Source of the DNA: Kuschelorhynchus macadamiae
Taxonomy: Eukaryota > Arthropoda > Insecta > Coleoptera > Curculionidae
Assembly (NCBI GenBank): GCA_030620095.1
Contig: JAUTXW010001600.1
Coordinates: 1,632,501 to 1,696,500 of the forward strand
Direction: 5' to 3'
DNA: 64,000 bases
Part shown: piece after piece, positions 13,861 through 25,350 of the stretch
Layout: the number at the start of each line of letters is the position of its first letter
How positions within the stretch are numbered: the first letter of the stretch is position 1
Notes under the pieces: generated by a model
Seen by the model: the letters and a program-made list of their open reading frames with translations, nothing else
Told to the model about the DNA's origin: nothing
The model's database searches: none
Translations under genes and position numbers: made by a program

Positions 13861-14819
13861 TATTAAAAGGAGTTTTAAAAAATCGAGGCATATTGGAAAT
13901 TGGACTAAAATCGTTGTCAAAATTAATAAAAATGTTGGGTTTTCGATATAAAAAGGATTGTAATCGAAGATGTTTATGCGAGTTGTCACATATAGCAAGT
14001 CAGCGTATCCAGTTTTTAAAGAAATACACAGAAAATGTTAATTCAAGACTTAGATTTTTTCTAATGCAAGTGGTTCGAAATCATCTTGGCAGGACGAGTC
14101 TGTAAAAAGTGTCAAGAGAAAAAAGGGATGTGGGACGGGAAAACGGTTCATCATTTTGAACGCAGCTTCTTCAACAGGATTTCTCCCAGGTGCAAGTTTA
14201 CTGTTTTCTTCAACATCCAAAAGTATGGACTACCATGATAATATGAACTGTGAACTGTTTGAAAAGTGGTTAAAAGAACAACTGATTCCAAATTTAGATC
14301 ATTCTGGACAATACATCTTATCATTCAAGAATCTTAAATAAACAACCCTCTTCATCCTGGAAGAAAAGTGATATTTATGACTGGCTAATAAAACAAAAAC
14401 AAAATCCTTTACCCAATATGCTGAAACTAGAACTTTTAATGGTAAAATCTATTAAATAACCAACAATATATGCCCTAGATGAAATATTACGGGAAAATGG
14501 ACATGAGGTTTTACGACTGCCGCCATACCATTGCCAGTTTAACGCAATAGAATTAATATGGGCTGGGGCAAAATCATAGTACGAAAAACCCGTGACCGAT
14601 GGTCTTACATCAGATGAAGTGCAAATTGTTTGGCAAGATTCATTAAATTATATTACGCCGGAGTACTAGAAGAAATCTGTGGAACATACGGAGAAATTAA
14701 TATGGGATTGGTGGAATCGAGAACGAGTTCTAGATGTCGAAATAGCACCAATGATCATTGCGCCATTTGAGGACGACTCAGAAGATGAGGACTTTTTAAG
14801 TGATGATGATATTTTTTAG
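13861..14819 (+). pseudogene. DDE transposase, catalytic part (same gene as 12044)
   Basis: Continues the interrupted transposase: a RGILEIGLKSLSKLI stretch, then WQDES, DNTSYHS carrying the second catalytic Asp, and LPPYHCQFNAIELIWAGAK carrying the catalytic Glu. The Asp-to-Glu spacing is about 80 residues, as in the DDx82E-like copies at 30.8 and 60.9 kb. The region expected to carry the first Asp (a DETW-type motif) is missing. Several stops and frameshifts follow. The C-terminus is acidic and ends at TAG 14817-14819. The gene is dead. Confidence 0.75.
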
Positions 14820-14910
14820 TCTATAATATTAAAAAGTTTCTGAAGGATTATATTAGTCTTTGACGTGTATAATCATAAATTGCATTATGAATATCCATTT
14901 TTACATTTCT

Positions 14911-15070
14911 TAATCTTCTTCGGAAGTAAATTATGTTTTTTTTTTCATGCACAAGTTTCTGTACATTTCTTATACCGATTCTCAGAGCTTTTGCCACTGG
15001 CTCCTGGATATTAGCCAGTGAATTTTAATTTAAAATTTTTTTTATTAGATTTGACACCATTTTTTTGCTT
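14911..15070 (-). repeat. Inverted copy of the transposase 5' end
   Basis: Read on the minus strand, this segment repeats 12083-12215: AATATCCAGGAG, GCAAAAGCTCT and TTGTGCATGAAAAAAA match with a few changes, and it contains about 30 bp extra. It encodes the same helix-turn-helix stretch (VAKALRIGIRNVQKLVHE). It lies about 90 bp past the transposase stop, so the element ends in an inverted duplicate of its own beginning. Confidence 0.75.
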
Positions 15071-16180
15071 ACTTTTTTAGTACATTTGTAATTTTGTAGG
15101 CAATAAATAAATAATTATAGAATACTTGTTTCAATTTTAAAACGTGTTTAAAATAAGTAAATTTTTTTATTAATTATAAGACAAAATTTGATATATAAAA
15201 ATCGGTAAAATCGCTTTACGAGAAACTCGGGGCTAAAGAAAAATACAGGCTATATATATATGAATACTACTTAAATTAACTTCTTTTTCAATTTACAGCT
15301 AAAAAACGAAAGTTCTTGAAAAGTAATAGAAGCTTAATTTACTTAAATAAAAATATTTTACATAAAATGTTCCTTAAGAAATAAATTTAAGATTGCTACA
15401 TTAATCATACGATGACTTAACACAAATTGATTATATTTAACTATAAGTAAGCATGGTAAAAGCAGATAAATGTCAAACAATTCCACCGCTGGGGTTAGGT
15501 TAGGTTGGGTTTGGATTTTTTTGGTTTTAATATAAAAATGTACTTCAAACTAAATTATCGGATGTAACAACACATAAGTCAGCAGCCAAGGGCATCATTG
15601 TCTAGAGATAAACTTGAATATTTAAAACAAAATAAAACCGGGTCATTCTGGTCCCACTGTAAAACATCTCTTAAAACTCTCATTATTAGGAATTTTCGCA
15701 TTAAAAGGAAGTGAAAATATCGAAATGCATTTTATTGTTTTTTTTTATATAAAAAATGAGAAATGTTAGGACTATGGAAAATCGAATACGAGAATTTCAG
15801 AAGAATTTTGATCGTAATCTAGGAGAAGCCCATAACTACAGTTTGGCAATACTTCTATTATGTCACCTGAACTTGTTAAACTGTTTTTTTTTTATTTAAA
15901 TGCTCAAAAACTGTTCTTATCGAATATCAAATTATTATATTAAGTCCTAATTTCAATATGTCTTATTCTCAATTATATTTACTGTCTTAAAAACGACCGT
16001 TAGTGAATAAATCGCTTGATAAATTGTTGTTAAAAACCTATTTAATCATATCCGAGGTCCTAACTTCACTTAAAACGAATATATTCACATAAGAAATGTA
16101 CTGTTTGACTCGATATACAATTCAAGCCTCGCCGATGCACTACTTTCATTTCGCATAATTACGTGTTTCCTTAATTCGTT
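15071..16180. other. No gene; short TTAGG-like patch
   Basis: GGGGTTAGGTTAGGTTGGGT at about 15491-15510 is a small telomere-type repeat. A fragment of the R1 start block is at about 15198. The rest is AT-rich and unassigned. Confidence 0.4.
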
Positions 16181-16530
16181 ATTGTTACTTTTTACCGCTT
16201 CTTATGACCGTTTGACATTTGGAAAATGCCGCTTTTTGAGGACATGCATTAATCCGTGGCAAGAGAGACGACAAGGCAACGGTCGGGCCGGGCAGAAGCA
16301 AGCAAGCGGGCGACCAAATAAAAAGAGGTAGGTAGATGGTGTATCCGACTCATTAAAATTGTTGTGAAACGAGTTTAAAATGAAATAAGATGCCGTACAA
16401 GTAGGAATACAACGACAACGGATGAGAAAAATGCTCGAACAAAATATGCGACTGAGATATAGGCGGCAAATCGAGATATCGATATGAAGTCGGTCACTCG
16501 CTCGTTGCTCAGACCATAGAGAGGGGAATT
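16181..16530. other. GC-richer unique island
   Basis: This block contains several CpG-bearing words (GACAAGGCAACGGTCGGGCC, GCAAGCAAGCGGGCGACC) that stand out from the surroundings. It has no long reading frame and no relation to the repeats here. A host regulatory element or non-coding exon is possible. An AGGTAGGTAGA word at about 16326 only weakly resembles a donor. Confidence 0.25.
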
Positions 16531-16599
16531 ATTTTATTTACTTACTGTATTTGGCCTTGTAGCTTCTAGTAAAGACAATAAGTGGGAATTACATTTTAA

Positions 16600-16999
16600 T
16601 AAAATCGGTAATTTCCTTTACCCCGAGCTTTCTTCGTTATTATTCTTTCCTTTTATTAGGAATAGTGAAGTGGGGCTCAATTTAGTTCAGTACATAGTCA
16701 TTTAGTAAAACATATGTACTCTCTTTTTAATCATTAATATTGGGCACCATATTGGATTCCTACCAATACCAGTTTCTACCTATTACGCACTTGATTTTTG
16801 GGTATAATTTAAAATAAATGAAAGTATTTTTACAATGACACACACCGCCATTTTTTCCGTCATGTTAAATTCGTACCAGTTTGTCCCTATGTCACGTTTA
16901 ATTTTTCTGAAAAAAATAACGTCATTTGAGTAAGAAATTTTGATTTTTAAACATTTAATTTTTTATTTGGTCGCCATCTTGAATTCATACAACTTTATT
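16600..16999. repeat. Dispersed repeat R1, copy 3
   Basis: Begins AAATCGGTAATTTCCTTTAC and keeps the TTTATTAGGAATAGTGAAGT block and CGCCATTTTTTCCGTCATGT sub-unit box found in the 34-kb copy. It is cut off on the right by the long (TA)n tract. Confidence 0.7.
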
Positions 17000-17000
17000 A

Positions 17001-17329
<329 letters not shown>

Positions 17330-17450
17330 GGTTATGATAAATTAAGGAATACATTCATTATCTTGGAAATTAAAAAGGTAATAGAAAAACGCTCGAACCC
17401 GTCGATTTAGATTTATTTTTACGCATATTTAGAAATTATTTTAAACTATA

Positions 17451-18995
17451 CAGGGTCACTCACAAAAGTTGTACAACTGTCATCTTTGATTTTTTCAATG
17501 CAACGCCTTATTTTTTTCTGCTGATTTGAATTCTCTATGAAATTCTAGACATTTTTGGTGTAACATAACCTATACTGAACATCAACAGTTATCGAAATAT
17601 TCTTATCTAAATAAAACCTGTGTATTTAATAACCTATCGGACATTTGTATACCCTACCTATGTCTGTCGCGTAATCCCAAAGAAAAATTACTTTGTCACT
17701 GTCACTATGTTGACAAGTCATATAATTTATTTACGATCTGCCATTTTGATTTCAAATATTGACTATGCGTTTAACAGAAAAAGAAAGAATTGAAATTCTA
17801 ATAATGCTTGGTACTGATGATAAGACTAGCACACAAAAAGAAGTTTGTCAGCTGTTTAACAACAGATATCCTCATAGGCAACCTATTACTCAGTCTGTAG
17901 TGAGCAAAATAGAAAGGAAATGGACGGATACTGGTAGTGTTACGGACCGCTTTGGAAAAGGTCGCCCTAGGATCTCAGATGAAAAGAAACTAGACGTTCT
18001 CTTAACTTTTCAAGATAATCCACATTCCTCAACTACTGACGCAGCCTATGATAATCATACAACAGTTTCCAAATTTTTGAAAAAGGAAAATTTTTATCCC
18101 TATAAAGTGAAATTCGTTCAAGAATTAATAAATGATGATTCAGATCGCAGAAACGAGTTTTACGAAATTATGACCAACATGTGTAATCATGATCCATTAT
18201 TTGTCAAAAGAATTTGTATCACAGATGAGGCAACATTTTGTCTCAATGGAGAAGTAAATAAACAAAATTTTAGACACTGGGCACAAGAAAATCTTAACTG
18301 GTACAGGGAAAGTCATACACAGTATCGTCAAAGTGTTAATGTATGGGCAGGTATTGTAGGCAATAAAGTTATAGGTCCATATTTCTTTGATTCCTCACTA
18401 ACGGGGCAAATGTATAATTAATTTTTGGAAGAGAATCTTATACCAGCATTAGCTACCCTACATCCTAATGTAAACGATCCGGATCTTCCCAGTGAACTGT
18501 TATGGTATCAACAGGATGGGGCACCACCCCATTTTGCAGCTGATGTCAGGAGATACTTAAATGAAACCTTTCCGAGACGATGGATTGGGCGACGTGGGAC
18601 AATAGAGTGGCCGGCAAGCTCGCCGGACTTAAGCCCGTTAGACTTTTTTCTTTAGGGGTATGTGAAAAACGAAGTATATAAAAATAAGCCACATACTACT
18701 GAAATTCTTAAGGATCGTATTCGAACTGTTATAAGAAATATTCTATGTGATACAGTTGCTAATGTGCAAAAAGAGTTTTTCTATCGTCTAGGACATTGTA
18801 GAGCTGTAAATGGTGGAAATTTTCAAAATTTAATAAAGTAGTTTTCTTATTTAATTTCCTGATATGTGTTTTATGTTTTATGTTATACCAAAAATGTCTA
18901 GAATTTCATAGAGAATTCAAATCAGCAGAAAAAAATAAGGCGTTGTATTGAAAAAATCAAAGATGACAGTTGTACAACTTTTGTGAGTGACCCTG
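17451..18995 (+). mobile_element. DD41D Tc1/mariner-type transposon
   Basis: Terminal repeats CAGGGTCACTCACAAAAG and CTTTTGTGAGTGACCCTG extend inward for about 115 bp on each side. TA is duplicated at 17449-17450 and 18996-18997. It is 1545 bp long with one transposase gene on the plus strand. This is the best preserved transposon in the window. Confidence 0.9.
17765..18841 (+). pseudogene. DD41D transposase, two nonsense codons
   Basis: One frame of 359 codons from ATG 17765 to TAG 18839-18841, interrupted by TAA at 18419-18421 and TAG at 18653-18655 but by no frameshift. Residues 1-60 form a helix-turn-helix region of the DUF4817 type, followed by a GRPR motif at about 67. The first catalytic Asp is in CITDEATF (about residue 154), the second in WYQQDGAPPH and the third in SSPDLSPLD. 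I count 41 residues between the last two, hence DD41D. The TAG replaces the Trp expected in the usual FFLWGY motif. The enzyme would cut and paste DNA at TA sites. As written it is inactive, but damage is slight, so insertion is fairly recent. Confidence 0.9.
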
Positions 18996-19116
18996 TATAG
19001 TTTAAAATAATTTCTAAATATGCATAAAAATAAATCTAAATCGACGGGTTCGAGCGTTTTTCTATTACCTTTTTAATTTCCAAGATAATGAATTTATTCC
19101 TTAATTTATCATAACC

Positions 19117-19119
<3 letters not shown>

Positions 19120-19183
<64 letters not shown>

Positions 19184-19190
19184 TATATAT
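19120..19190. repeat. (TA)n microsatellite
   Basis: Runs from the right end of the composite element with one AGATATATAT irregularity. It probably continues the 17005-17326 tract that the element split. Confidence 0.95.
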
Positions 19191-19934
19191 CACACTTAAT
19201 ACTTGTACAAAATGTTACCACTTCATTCCTGTGCAGTGTTACCACATGAAGAACTTTAAAATTTCCGATCAAAACTGACAGTATCCCTGCTTTTACCCAT
19301 AACGCAATGTTTCTAAGCATGAGCCATTAAGCAAAGCAGGCGATAATAGAGTAATATTTTTCTTCTTTGTCACAATTTTTTCAATTCAATTTAACTTAAA
19401 TAAACAGTAAACACCCAATATAGAGACTTAAAAAGTCAATACACAATTTTAAAAACAATTAAGTATAGAATATTTATTAAAAGTTGAAAAATTTTAATGG
19501 TGTAGATCACACAAATTAATTTCTTATAAAATATGAAAATAAGAAACAGCTAACAGAAATATTATAAAACAGAAGTCGTTCAATGCAAGTTTGATGACGT
19601 TGATGTTGACAGTGTTGACAGGCACCGACTAACTACCTTCTGGCCTTCTTCTTTTTTCACGCTGAAGTGTGGCACTGCACGTTGCATGAACCGGCACAAC
19701 GTACCTAACCTAGTCATAAATGGTAACCTTGCTAGAGGCTCCCTCATATATGCGGTATGTAGTTTACGTATTACAGGTGAAAAAGTATACCCTGTATATA
19801 CAAAATAAAACAACTGGTACCCAAATGAGTGTATTAGTAATTAATTAGTGTAATTTAGTATTTCACCCTATTTTACCCGCAAAATTATCAAAATACCCGC
19901 ATTTTGAGTAAAATACCCGCAAATGGAAACATGT
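19191..19934. other. No gene seen
   Basis: Starts with an R1-like CACACTTAATACTTGTACAA fragment. The remainder is unassigned, including a GTATACCCTGTATA end-like word near 19790. Confidence 0.4.
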
Positions 19935-20303
19935 TCCTATGAATCATGTTGTGTAAAATTTGAGTTAATTTGGATAATTAATTTATTACTTAGTAATAAT
20001 TTTTTTAACGTTTCACTAGACTTCTATTTTGTGCTGCCATATTAGATTTTTACCAAAATATTACCAGGTCATTCCCTAATGTTTGACCAAAATTTGAAGT
20101 CAATCGGGTAAGTAGTTTTTTAGCTGTGCCACGAACAGACAGACAGACAGACGGAATTGATAAAACGACGCTAAAACCTAAACGTGAAGATGTGTAAAAC
20201 CTGGAGATTTTTTCACTATTAAAAGCATGTTATTTGGTTGCCATTTTGTTCCACCATCGTGAATCCTTAGCACAATTTTACCAGTTCATCTATACCATCT
20301 ACA
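19935..20303. repeat. Dispersed repeat R1, distal part with (GACA)n
   Basis: Contains the CCAAAATTTGAAGTCAATCG box, then ACAGACAGACAGACGG and TTGCCATTTTGTTCCACCA. The same order of words, without the GACA run, is seen near 22560, and the GACA tail recurs near 35345. Confidence 0.6.
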
Positions 20304-21984
20304 CAGGGTGTTTCTTTACTACGGTACGTAGTTCCAGGAGGTGATTCCTTAGATTGTTTTAAGAAAAAAAGTCCTGTGAACATGTGTTCGAAGTTGTCTC
20401 GATTCTGAGATACAGGGTGTTAAAGTTTAAAAAAAATCGTTTTTTTATAAATTTCATAAATATCCTTAAGCCGATTTGGTTGAAATTTGGCAGTGTTATT
20501 TGAAGTACTAAGGCGCTAATTTAGCCCTAACTAGACTGAAGTTATTGGATCCAGTGGTGTCTCAAGGGGCACTGCAACCATCAATATTGAGAAAAAAAAG
20601 TACGCCACTAACCCTTTTTGCAATTTTTATAGCTTTTTTAGTTTAAGCAACAAAAAAATAAAACTTTTTGGTCTCTTGTGTTTTGTTCGTATCCAGCTCC
20701 GGTATCAGCATACAGTGATAGCCCTGCCACTGTTATATTTAAAGTTGTCATTTAGCAGTGATTCCATTATGAATAATTTTAGTAATTCTGAAATGACTGA
20801 CATGCACTTTATTTATGGATTAACAAATAGAAATTCGGAAGAGGCGCGGATAAGATACAGACAGATATCCTAACAGAGTAATTCCATGTACTAAAACATT
20901 TAGAACGATACATGCAACATTAAGTGAAACTGGTAGTTTTAATAAAAATACAGGTGGTGGAAGACCAGAAACTGTAACAACTGTAAAAAGAAATCTACTG
21001 TACTCATATCACATACAGCGGGTTCAAGCTTTACTGCCTCGGGATTTTCACCCAAGATTAATGTTTTGTTGGTTCATACAGTGGCGCACAATAACAATTT
21101 TTTAACAAACATTTTGTTTACGGACGAGGCAAATTTTTCACTAGATGCTGTCATTAATTTTCATAACAACCAGTTTTGAGCCAACCATGTTATTAGAGAA
21201 AGTCATTTTCAGCAACAATTTTCCCTGAACGTATGGATAGAAAATATTGATGACTACTTTATTGGCCCATTTTTTTAGCAGCAAGATTTAACAGGTGAAT
21301 CTTATACAGACTTTTTGCGAGATCATCTACTCAATTTGTTAGAAGAGGCTTCCCTACATGTAAGAGCAAATATGTGGTTTAGGCACATCAAAATTGGCCA
21401 GCTCGTAGTCCTGATATGAATCCTCTAGATTTCTAACTAAACTGAAGAACCTGAAAAGAAACTGATGAATCCTCTAGATTTCTAACTAAACTCCTGTTCT
21501 AGTAAACGGCTTGAGAAATCGAATATTCGACAATTGCAATGTCGCAGAAGGAATACTCTAAGGATTTTTGAACGTGTCAGACAATCAATGACGAAGCGAT
21601 TGCAATCGTGTATTTTATCAGATGATAGTCATTTTGTTCATTTTTTCTCGAAAACGAAGCTAGATACGAACAAAACGCAACAGACAAAAAAGTTGTATTT
21701 TTATTTACTTAAACTGAAAAAAAACTATAAAAACTGCAAAACGAGTCGTTTTTCTCACTAATAATGGTTGCTGTACCCCTTGAGACGCCACTGGACTTAA
21801 TAACTTCAATCTAGTTTGGGCTGAATTACCACCTTAGTACTAAAAATGGCACTGCCAAATTTCAACTAAATCGACTTTAACACACCGTATCTCAGAATCG
21901 AAACAACTCCGGACACATGTTCACACGAACTTTTTTTCTCAAAATGACCTAAGGAGTTACACACCGTAGTTAGAAAACACCCTG
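20304..21984 (+). mobile_element. DD41D transposon with about 350-bp inverted arms
   Basis: Ends CAGGGTGTTTCTTTACTACGG and its complement near 21984; TA follows on the right (21985-21986). The inverted arms are very long, about 20304-20695 against 21655-21984. They share TTGAAATTTGGCAGTG and a CCAGTGG(T/C)GTCTCAAGGGG core. Between them lies a decayed transposase. Confidence 0.8.
20769..21436 (+). pseudogene. DD41D transposase remnant
   Basis: From ATG 20769 the frame carries a DUF4817-type start (MHFIYGLTNRNSEEAR), then ETGSFNKNTGGGRPE, then the HIQRVQALLP stretch seen in related transposases. TDEANF-like sequence (first Asp) is present at about 21121-21135. The second-Asp region is deleted. 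The gene jumps from NMWF to WPARSPDMNPLDF with the third Asp. Multiple frameshifts and stops. A duplication of about 28 bp (21416 and 21463) repeats the end. Confidence 0.75.
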
Positions 21985-21987
21985 TAT

Positions 21988-22500
21988 ACTTAAAAGACTA
22001 AACTGAAACCGCCCCTTAAATATTACAATATTTTTTATTTAAAAAACGGTTGGTTTTTCTAAAAAAAAAGCTTAAACTCGTGTTTTATTTGACTATTTTA
22101 CATATTTTCATTTTTTTTTTACAGGGTGCTTCAAAAAATCGGGCTACTGATTAATCACGATTCTGCTCAAACCGCTTTTTAGCATACAGCTTGATTGTAG
22201 GATGTGGAGGTTGGATAGAATAATTTGCATTTAAAAAACGGTTAGTTTTTCAAAGAAACGCTTGAGGAGGTGTGTTTCATTTAATTTTTCTACATATTTT
22301 TAAAAATGTATACAGGGTGTTCCAAAAATTCGGAAATAATTTATAAACAAAGATCTCCAAAGCCCCTGTTTTCAAAAATTGGAAGAAAATACAACATAAA
22401 ATATGGTTTATAAAGAGGTATTTAAATAAGGTTATTAAATCCCTTTCGTTATCGCCATACGCGAACGAAGTCGCGGATATTCGCTAGTAATTGATGATTG
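21988..22500. repeat. Tandem repeat R2, locus 1
   Basis: Units begin CAGGGTG(C/T)TTC(A/C)AAAAAT at 22122 and 22313, preceded by a partial unit. Each has an ATTTAAAAAACGGTTGGTTTTT-like middle. The block ends with CCCTTTCGTTATCGCCATA, the same tail as in the 57.6-kb locus. Non-coding. Confidence 0.75.
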
Positions 22501-22730
22501 CGTATAATTTTAAATCAACCCATAAGTTGTCATTCCCCATATGACATTCAGTTTTTGACCAAACTTTGAAGTCAATGGGATTAGTAGATTTTTAGTTATG
22601 CCGCGAACGCCTAGAACCGACGGAAGTGTGAAAAAAAGTTTCTAGGGACCCTGAAACGTATGGATCCGAAAAAATCTGGTAGGGTGGTTTTTCAAGATTA
22701 TAATACTTCTCTTTAGAAGATACATCTAGA
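22501..22730. repeat. R1-like distal fragment
   Basis: Carries GACCAAACTTTGAAGTCAAT, GCCGCGAACG and TCTAGGGACCCTGAAACGTA, matching boxes in the 20.1-kb and 35.2-kb copies. Confidence 0.5.
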
Positions 22731-23261
22731 TTATATCCAAAATAAAATAAAAGACTCAATAGAAGACAAATGACCTTTGTTAATAAAATAAGACGAAGAT
22801 TCTTATTTGGCTTCAATTAAAAAGTAATGAGTATGTTTTTTTTCTAAGGCAATGGACAACTTCTGGTAATTTTACACTGTTAAATAAAGACCCAGCATTT
22901 CCATTTTCCGAGCTTTTTTCAATAAGGTGGAAAAACCATGAGAGCACACTCTTACACTAGACTAGTGTAACCTTAAATTATTTGTCTACTTAAAAATATT
23001 AGCTTTGTCTGAGGCCTTGTCTGTCCATGAACCTAAAAACGCATATGTTATATACCAAATATCGGTTATACTTCGAATAGACAGTCAAGTACAATTAAAT
23101 TAACCATGTCAATAGCTCGAATCGCTGTTTAATCAGAACGCACGCAGCAATATTTGGCTTGGTGTTGCCAAATGTGTGATTTACTAGTTTAGAAATACCG
23201 ACAGAAGTACAATTCAACGATTATACTTTAGAGACAATTAGGATGGACGAGTAATGTAAAA
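22731..23261. other. No gene seen
   Basis: AT-rich sequence without recognisable structure. Confidence 0.4.
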
Positions 23262-23760
23262 GAAAAATACTAATTTTTATTTTTTTCGGGCTGCATTTGA
23301 AGAGATATGACATCTCCAGTCACTTTTCTTCCTGAACGGGATGGTGCACACAGATTTAAAATCAGACATTTCGTCTTCGAGGTCTCATCACCAAGTTCAT
23401 TTTTTAAATACGAACCTGGATGTTTTATTTAATTTCTACTTAGCCCTTGACCCCTAGAGTATTTTGATATAGGCAAGATTCTAATTTTCAGTCTCTCTAA
23501 CACATTGTCTCTTATGGGAAAATCTTACATCTTCTGTTCTGATACATGGTTATTTTTAGAAGGTCGAATGTTTGTTCAAAATGAAATAAAAATCCAGGTC
23601 CGTATTTGAAAAAATAAACGCCGACTTTTAAATAGTTGGTGCATTATCTTCTAGAGGAGGAAAAGAGGCTATAAGGAAGTAAAATTTACTTTGAAACATA
23701 TCTTCAAGTGCAGCCTGAAAAGGAAATAAAAGGAAAATGCTGATTTTCGTTTTTAATCAG
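23262..23760. repeat. Foldback repeat, about 500 bp
   Basis: Left arm about 23262-23440 and right arm about 23575-23760 are inverted copies. Shared words include GGCTGCATTTGAAGA against its complement near 23710, and TACG(A/G)ACCTGGAT near 23410 and 23600. No coding capacity. Confidence 0.65.
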
Positions 23761-23960
23761 ATATCTTCGGAAGTAGTCGGAATTTTCCTATTTTGTCCTA
23801 ATTTAATCAATCTTTTACTGGCAATGCTCGCTCTTCGAATTTGTAACACCTTGAATGCATACTGCACTTTTCCCGAGACTTTTGCTAATAAAAGGAAAGA
23901 TTCAGGCAAATAGGCAAATTTATAAAAAAATAAATCAAAAGCAAGTTAAATAAATATATG
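23761..23960. other. No gene seen
   Basis: Short AT-rich interval between the foldback repeat and a Penelope fragment. Confidence 0.3.
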
Positions 23961-24048
23961 GTCTATAAGTTAACTTGTAAAAATTGTTTAAAAATGTATA
24001 TAGGTGAGTCAGGTAGAAGTTTAAACAAAAGGATAAATGAACATATAA
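23961..24048 (+). pseudogene. Penelope-like element, GIY-YIG endonuclease scrap
   Basis: An open stretch of 29 codons reads VYKLTCKNCLKMYIGESGRS and then LNKRINEH. This fits the GIY-YIG nuclease core of Penelope-like retroelements: Cys-x2-Cys, then YIGE/QSGR, then R-x3-H. It runs on into stops. No reverse-transcriptase part is adjacent. The fragment is too short to place in a subfamily. Confidence 0.65.
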
Positions 24049-24580
24049 TGCTTTGTTAAAGTGGACCTAGAATCTTTAGATAAAGACACACTTAAAAGAT
24101 CAGGTTTATTACTTAAAAAACAAACATGCCTAAACAATTTAATTCTAGGCTAGTGTTGAAAAACCCAGTTTAAATCAGGTATACAAATTTTGTCCTTCCG
24201 GGTATGTAGCCAGGGGGGGGGGGTCCTGGTGGTCTAGACCCCCTCTCCCCGAAACTTTGAAATTATGTTGGTATAGGCATGCTTCTTACTAATTTTTCTA
24301 AGATTTGACCATTGGCAAATCGATGTTTTTCGATTCTCTAATATAGTAAAAGTTGAAGTAAATGGATTTTTTTCTTGCCCTAATCCCAAAACAATGAATT
24401 AATTTACATCTCTTTTTGATGCCAGCGTTTGTTTGTTTCAGGTTCAAACTGGATATTATAAAGATAACGTCGCTCTAAATGCATACTTTAAGGATATTTT
24501 TATACAGGTAAGATAAACATACGGGGGAAATTAAAATCAGTGAATAATTTATCGAGTTAGCCGTTACTTGATGGAAATTA
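24049..24580. other. No gene; poly-G/C patch
   Basis: GGTCCTGGTGGTCTAGACCC after an 11-G run near 24212 is an isolated GC-rich spot. Otherwise AT-rich. Confidence 0.4.
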
Positions 24581-24691
24581 ATTTTCACTAGTATAATAAA
24601 TAAACTATTTTTGTTTAGTAATTTCCACTATTGGAAATTCGTGGACATTTCTAAACAAAAATAGTTTATTTATTTATTATACTAGTAAAAT
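24581..24691. repeat. Small foldback, about 40-bp arms
   Basis: ACTAGTATAATAAATAAACT on the left is matched inverted on the right (…TTATTATACTAGT), with a 32-bp loop containing its own TTTCCA/TGGAAA pair. Confidence 0.75.
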
Positions 24692-24959
24692 GAGTGAAGA
24701 CAAATAATGTTAAGAAAAGGACTTATGGTTTTACATTAATCATAGTTTTAGGAATCTATATAATAAGATGTTCCACTCTTGCAGAAAAGTCCTTAAAATT
24801 TATAATTGTAAGTTTTCTAGCCTAAATTTTATTATAATTTGTTAAAGCGATCTGACTTTTGATACGCTACCTATATTTCATAAAAGCCCTTTTCTGCTTA
24901 TATATATTATATGCTATACATTTATCTGTAAAAATCTCATTTAAAAAAATTTAGCAATT
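24692..24959. other. No gene seen
   Basis: AT-rich interval. Confidence 0.3.
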
Positions 24960-25350
24960 TAAAAGTTAGGAATACTAGACAGCTGCAGAAATATTTCTCT
25001 AAAATAAATTACGACATTAAAAGTTACCAGAAACTGTGAAACCCGTATCTAAAAAATTTAAGCAGTTCAGAAGTTATGGAGAAAATAATTTTTTTTGACA
25101 TGTTAGTTGAAAATTAAATTACGGGGAAAACATTTTTTTTACAAATGTAAAAAAAAATTCAGATAAATGATGACCCTAAAAGTTACATGAAACTTTGAAA
25201 ATCGTATATAAAAATTTTAAGTAGTTCAGAAGTTACAGGAAAAAAACAATTTTTTTGAGAGCTTTCACAATATTTTTTCAAAATAAATTACGCCACTAAA
25301 AGTTACATCGAATTTAAAAAATTTAACATAAAAGTTAAGAAAAAAAAAAC
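24960..25350. repeat. Tandem repeat, three diverged units
   Basis: The phrase TAAAAGTTAC(C/A) recurs at about 25018, 25173 and 25297. It is accompanied by AAATTACG(A/C)C and AGCAGTTCAGAAGTTA(T/C) blocks. Unit length varies from about 125 to 155 bp. Confidence 0.65.
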
